Shown here piece after piece: positions 60,421 through 64,000 of a stretch of 64,000 nucleotides of DNA. This stretch comes from an uncultured Actinomycetes bacterium (GTDB lineage: Bacteria > Actinomycetota > Acidimicrobiia > Acidimicrobiales > RAAP-2). The translations under genes and the position numbers were made by a program. Position 1 is the first letter of the stretch, and each line of letters begins with the position of its first letter. The notes under the pieces were generated by a model. It saw only the letters and a list, made by a program, of their open reading frames with translations. It was not told the DNA's origin and did not search any database. The DNA is taken from positions 62,001-126,000 of the forward strand of contig CAIQGE010000025.1 in assembly GCA_903871335.1 (NCBI GenBank), given 5' to 3'.

Positions 60421-61856
60421 ATATTCTCTTCGTCACGCTGGACCAGTTTCGGGGCGATAGTTATGGTGCCGCCGGACACCACCTCGTTCGCACGCCAGTC
60501 CTCGACGCCATCGCCGCCGAGGGCACGAGACTCGCCAATCACTACTCGCAAGCGGCGCCGTGTTCTCCCGGGCGCGCCGCGCTCTACACCGGCACCTACC
60601 AAATGAACAATCGGGTTGTGGCGAACGGCACGCCCCACCCCGAATCCTTTGACAATTTCGCTCTCGCCGCTCGCCGAGCGGGATATGACCCCACACTGTT
60701 CGGATACACGGACCAGGGGATTAACCCTCTCGTCGCACAAGGATCTGACGATCCTCGACTCGATAATTATGACGGAATACTTCCGGGCTTCTCGGTGGGA
60801 TGTTTTATGCCCGAGAGCCAGGCTCCGTGGTTGCAGTGGTTGCGAGGACTCGGGTACGACGTCCCGCGTGGTTACGGTGAGGCTCTGAGCCAAGAACCTT
60901 TGCGACCAGTAGAACATTCGCTCAGCTCATTCCTCACCGACCGGTTTCTCGGCTGGCTCGATCATCAAGACAGCGGTTGGTGCGCTCACGTAAGTTACCT
61001 TCGCCCGCATCCTCCGTACGCGGCGGCGGGAGAGTTTTCACGCACGTACAGTCCCGACGACGTGACCCTGCCGATCGCTCCGGTGGAGCGTGAACATCGG
61101 CATCCGCTCCACGATCTTTCTCTCCAAGTTGAGGCCAGCGCGGCTCCTGATTCCGAAGAGGGGCTGCGCAACATGCGCGCCCAGTACTACGGGATGATCT
61201 CGGAAGTCGATTACCAGTTGGGGCGGATCGTGGCGACACTTCGAGCCCGAGGCGAGTGGGACGACACCCTCGTGATCATCACGTCGGACCACGGGGAGCA
61301 GCTCGGCGATCACGGACTCAAAGAGAAGCTGGCGTTCTTCCCGCAGAGCTACCACATCCTCGGAATCTGGCGCGACCCTCGACAGCGAGGCGTCTCGACG
61401 GTTGAACACTTCACCGAGAATGTCGATCTTCTCCCCACGTTCTGTGAGGCACTCGGTATCGAGATCTCGTCGCGCGTCGATGGTCGTTCGTTGCGTCCAC
61501 TTCTCGAAGGTCGCGACGTCGAATGGCGGACCGCCGCTCACTACGAGTGGGACTGGCGCTACTTCTTTATCGGCGGTCGACCCCAACAATGGCCCACCAA
61601 CCGCATGCTGTCACGCCAAAATCTTGCCGTGTCGGTAGGCGCGGACATCGCCTACGTGCAGTTTGGAGATGGGAGTTTTCAGTCATTCGATTTGATGGCC
61701 GATCCCACGTGGCGCACCCCGTGCCGCGACGACGCGAGAACCCTTCGCGCGGCTCAAGAGCTTCTCGTGTGGCGCCAAGAGCATTTGAATCGAGAATGGA
61801 CCGATCTCTTGTTGACGCCGCAGCGGCCTGGTCGTTGGCCCGTTGTGGCGAACTAG
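60417..61856 (+). CDS. Sulfatase (formylglycine type)
   Basis: The 479-residue protein has ILFVTLDQFRGD with metal-binding Asp, the formylglycine signature CxPxR at Cys49 (APCSPGRAALYTG), and VIITSDHGEQLGDHG with the second metal site. It cleaves sulfate esters, in the choline-/carbohydrate-sulfatase branch. Activity needs a formylglycine-generating enzyme, not seen in the window. It is coupled to the esterase gene; alpha-galactosidase is close, so a sulfated galactoside substrate is plausible. Confidence 0.9.
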   Translation: MNILFVTLDQFRGDSYGAAGHHLVRTPVLDAIAAEGTRLANHYSQAAPCSPGRAALYTGTYQMNNRVVANGTPHPESFDNFALAARRAGYDPTLFGYTDQGINPLVAQGSDDPRLDNYDGILPGFSVGCFMPESQAPWLQWLRGLGYDVPRGYGEALSQEPLRPVEHSLSSFLTDRFLGWLDHQDSGWCAHVSYLRPHPPYAAAGEFSRTYSPDDVTLPIAPVEREHRHPLHDLSLQVEASAAPDSEEGLRNMRAQYYGMISEVDYQLGRIVATLRARGEWDDTLVIITSDHGEQLGDHGLKEKLAFFPQSYHILGIWRDPRQRGVSTVEHFTENVDLLPTFCEALGIEISSRVDGRSLRPLLEGRDVEWRTAAHYEWDWRYFFIGGRPQQWPTNRMLSRQNLAVSVGADIAYVQFGDGSFQSFDLMADPTWRTPCRDDARTLRAAQELLVWRQEHLNREWTDLLLTPQRPGRWPVVAN

Positions 61857-62443
61857 GAGTCGCGAAATCCTCGGCAAATGGACTGCAGGAGTTGGTCGTA
61901 CGCGTCGTCGGCATCGAGGGCGAAGTTGACCCGCAGCAATTCCAAACTGACCCAACCGTGGACGGCGGCCCAGATTCCTTGAGCAATGTCAATGGATCGT
62001 CCCGCCGCGATCACGCCCGCGTTTTGGGCGCTCTCGACGCGGTTCACCAGTATCTGTAGCGATCGTCCCGACGCGACAGCTCCCTGCGGTGACGGGGTGA
62101 AGTCGTCGAGTTGTTCCATGAACATCAAGCGGTAATAGGCGGGATGTTCGTGCGCAAAACGTCGATAGCTGCGCCCGCAGGCCACGAGGGCGTCGAGCGG
62201 GGAGAGGGTTTCATCGACCTCCATCGCGGTGGATAAGCGATCAAAGCCCTCGGTCCACACAGCCTCGATGACACCAACTTTTCCGTCGAAGTGGTTATAG
62301 ATGCCCATCGGAGCCACGCCCGCGCGGGTGGCGATGCCCCGCACGGTCAGGGCGCGGGAGCCTTGCTCGGCCAACAACTCGAGGGCGGCCGTGAGAATCT
62401 TTCCCTCGAGTTCTCCAGACGCGGTGCGGGAGCGAGGGACCAT
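61853..62443 (-). CDS. TetR-family regulator of the adjacent MFS transporter
   Basis: The 196-residue protein has an N-terminal TetR domain: KILTAALELLAEQGSRALTVRGIATRAGVAPMGIYNHFDGKVGVIEAVW. The C-terminal ligand domain (~70-190) contains WAAVHGWVSLELLRV, typical of TetR_C_33-like groups. It is divergent from the MFS gene with a 63-nt gap holding a 13-bp palindrome, so it probably represses the exporter. It is convergent with the sulfatase (4-nt overlap). Confidence 0.88.
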   Translation of the reverse strand: MVPRSRTASGELEGKILTAALELLAEQGSRALTVRGIATRAGVAPMGIYNHFDGKVGVIEAVWTEGFDRLSTAMEVDETLSPLDALVACGRSYRRFAHEHPAYYRLMFMEQLDDFTPSPQGAVASGRSLQILVNRVESAQNAGVIAAGRSIDIAQGIWAAVHGWVSLELLRVNFALDADDAYDQLLQSICRGFRDS

Positions 62444-62471
62444 AACGTTAGCCTACTAAAGAACAATGTGC

Positions 62472-62493
62472 TATAGTTGTAGAACACAGTTCT
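62472..62493 (+). promoter_or_regulatory. MFS promoter -10 and TetR operator
   Basis: TATAGT (62472-62477) is a good -10. It is followed by the perfect palindrome AGAAC-ACA-GTTCT (62481-62493), near the expected transcription start; upstream ACAA/TTGT half-sites add dyad symmetry. Confidence 0.5.
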
Positions 62494-62506
62494 CTAAGGA
62501 GTTGTC

Positions 62507-64000
62507 TTGAATACCATCCGGCACGAACGTAAGTACGTCATCCTCGCGGTGTTGTGCCTGTCTGTCTTCCTCGTCGTGGTGGACAACACCATTGTCAATG
62601 TGGCGTTACCGTCGTTGTCGAAATCACTGGGCGCCTCGAATTCGGCGTTGCAATGGGTCGTCGACGGTTACTCGCTTCCCTTTGCGGGCCTCCTCCTCGC
62701 CGGTGGTGGCCTGTCGGACCGGTGGGGCCGAAAGAGAACGATGCAGTTGGGACTTTTCTTCTTTGGCATCTTCTCGCTCTTCGCCGCGTTTTCGACCACC
62801 ACGGGGCAGCTGATTACGTCGAGAGCTCTCATGGGCGTGGCCGCCGCGTTCATTTTTCCGGCGACACTGTCCATCCTGACGGTGACCTTTGAAGATGCGA
62901 ACGAACGCGCACGCGCTCTAGGAATCTGGTCGGCGACGTCAGGCCTGGCCGTCGCGTTCGGCCCGATTACCGGTGGGGCCTTGATTACTCATTTTTGGTA
63001 CGGCTCCGTGTTCTTGATCAACGTGCCACTCGTTGCCATCACGCTCGTCGCGGGGTACTTATGGATCCCCGAATCACGTAATCCCTTCCAGCGATCCCTC
63101 GACCCAGTCGGTCTCGCACTGGGAACCGCCGGCATTACGACATTGGTTCTCGCCATCATCGAGGGTCCAAGTTGGGGATGGCGTAGTGCCACGACGCTGG
63201 GTCTCTTCACCCTGTCCCTCGTCCTGCTCGTGTCCTTCACCCGTTACGAACTGCGTCGCGAGGGGCCGCTCCTCGACGTTCGGGTCTTTAAGATCCCGGC
63301 GTTCTCGGCAGGTTCGGGAGCCATCGCGATGGCCTTCTTCGGTTTGTTCGGGTTCATCTTTCTGATGACCCAATACTTTCAGCTCGTGCGCGGCTACTCC
63401 GCGCTCTCGGCCGGAGTTCACACTCTTCCGTTCGCCATCACTACGGCGGTCTTGACACCCATCGGCGCAGTACTGGCTCTGCGGATCGGGGCCCGGTACG
63501 TCGTGAGCGCGGGCCTTCTCATCATGGGTCTCGGACTCTTCTGGGTCTCTCTGCAGAGTGACCACGCGGCGTACTGGGGGCCCATCATCTATTCCATGAT
63601 CGTTCTGGCCGTGGGCTTTTCACTGATCACGGCACCGTCCACGGCGGCGATCATGGGTTCACTGAGTCCTTCACAAATTGGTGCGGGTTCGGCCGTCAAC
63701 AACGTGACGCGGGAACTCGGAGGGACGATGGGTGTAGCCATCATCGGCTCGGTGTTTTCGTCTCTCTTCGGTCCGCAGATCATTGAAGCGTTCCGTGGTG
63801 TGCCGCTGAGTGCGTCGCAGCTCGCCACCGCACAATCCTCCATGCAAGCGGCTCTCGGTACGGTCGCTCACCTGCCAAGTCAGCTACAGCCAACGGTGTT
63901 GGCGGGTGTGACGCAGGCGTTCATGTCCGGCTTTCATCGCGGTTGCCTCGTGGCGGCGATTCTTCTCGCCCTGACGGGTCTCGTGACCTTCGCGTTCCTG
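62507..64000 (+). CDS. MFS multidrug exporter, DHA2/EmrB-like (14 TM), truncated by window
   Basis: The first 498 residues are visible and remain open at the right edge. The family motifs are present: VVVDNTIVNVALPSL (motif D1 region), WVVDGYSLPFAGLLLAGGGLSDRWGRKR (motif A) and AFGPITGG (motif C). DHA2 proteins expel drugs or toxic compounds using the proton gradient. The start is TTG 62507, with TAAGGAG seven nt upstream, a rare start codon. The divergent TetR gene likely controls it. Confidence 0.9.
   Translation, partial: MNTIRHERKYVILAVLCLSVFLVVVDNTIVNVALPSLSKSLGASNSALQWVVDGYSLPFAGLLLAGGGLSDRWGRKRTMQLGLFFFGIFSLFAAFSTTTGQLITSRALMGVAAAFIFPATLSILTVTFEDANERARALGIWSATSGLAVAFGPITGGALITHFWYGSVFLINVPLVAITLVAGYLWIPESRNPFQRSLDPVGLALGTAGITTLVLAIIEGPSWGWRSATTLGLFTLSLVLLVSFTRYELRREGPLLDVRVFKIPAFSAGSGAIAMAFFGLFGFIFLMTQYFQLVRGYSALSAGVHTLPFAITTAVLTPIGAVLALRIGARYVVSAGLLIMGLGLFWVSLQSDHAAYWGPIIYSMIVLAVGFSLITAPSTAAIMGSLSPSQIGAGSAVNNVTRELGGTMGVAIIGSVFSSLFGPQIIEAFRGVPLSASQLATAQSSMQAALGTVAHLPSQLQPTVLAGVTQAFMSGFHRGCLVAAILLALTGLVTFAFL

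Noticed and set aside
1-64000. Prophage, insertion sequences or integrated elements
   Set aside because: No transposase, integrase, terminal repeats or abrupt codon-use change was seen.

Overview
The window looks like a chromosomal segment of a moderately high-GC actinobacterium (roughly 57-60% GC by eye), most plausibly of class Acidimicrobiia or a relative. Pointers are the cysO-cysM-rph-rdgB order known from mycobacteria, an F420/PPOX-type oxidoreductase, a WS/DGAT acyltransferase, an actinobacterial-type HicA-like small protein, many GTG (and one TTG) starts, several apparently leaderless genes, and heavy start/stop overlap (ATGA, GTGA, TGATG). I saw no transposase, integrase, phage gene or CRISPR array. 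The class assignment is an inference.

Layout. 1-9.1 kb: a broken 5' end, a SnoaL-like protein and a [3Fe-4S] ferredoxin, a GT-C-like membrane protein, an S51 peptidase, a 3-hydroxyacyl-CoA dehydrogenase, an alpha/beta hydrolase-TetR-PPOX operon, tmRNA (ssrA) with smpB, a Mec-like JAMM peptidase and a LigB-type dioxygenase. 9.3-12.2 kb: a secreted SGNH-like protein fused to eight RCC1-like repeats. 12.3-13.8 kb: a HicA-like protein and a serine hydrolase. 14.0-23.3 kb: a locus centred on an exosortase/archaeosortase-family protein. It sits in a tightly coupled minus-strand operon (PIG-L deacetylase, processive GT2, exosortase, ATP-grasp, WecB epimerase, HAD), divergent from a large surface protein with a C-terminal membrane/arginine tail. 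Two related small membrane-anchored helical proteins flank it. This is my best candidate for a little-described system.

23.3-34.3 kb: a giant membrane protein, a nitronate monooxygenase, and a five-gene overlapping operon for a biotin-dependent acyl-CoA carboxylase, an AtuA-family protein, a TIGR03084/DinB-like protein and an enoyl-CoA hydratase, resembling acyclic terpene or branched acyl-CoA catabolism. 34.3-40.2 kb: a 51-residue membrane peptide, a Nudix-like protein, an SDR, a 999-residue Ig-like/multi-TM protein and a DoxX protein. 40.3-45.7 kb: cysO-cysM, rph-rdgB, a Lon N-domain protein, an FKBP and a DEAD-box helicase fused to a cold-shock domain. 45.9-50.3 kb: tRNA-Leu, a methyltransferase, clpP, an ABC-2 glycan exporter pair and a HAD phosphatase. 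50.5-57.8 kb: a 1-Cys peroxiredoxin, an aldo/keto reductase with a GNAT, an acyl-CoA ligase, orn, dut, WS/DGAT, tRNA-Gly and an enoyl-CoA hydratase. 57.8-64 kb: an alpha-galactosidase, esterase and sulfatase group, and a TetR/MFS pair cut by the window end.

Main themes: cell-surface glycan and protein biogenesis (exosortase locus, ABC exporter, GT-C-like proteins), acyl-CoA and lipid metabolism, sulfur carrier-dependent cysteine synthesis (CysO here carries residues beyond its Gly-Gly, and a Mec-like peptidase is encoded elsewhere in the window), and RNA turnover or rescue (tmRNA/SmpB, RNase PH, oligoribonuclease, helicase-CSD). All functions are read from sequence patterns and remembered family features; no database search was run.
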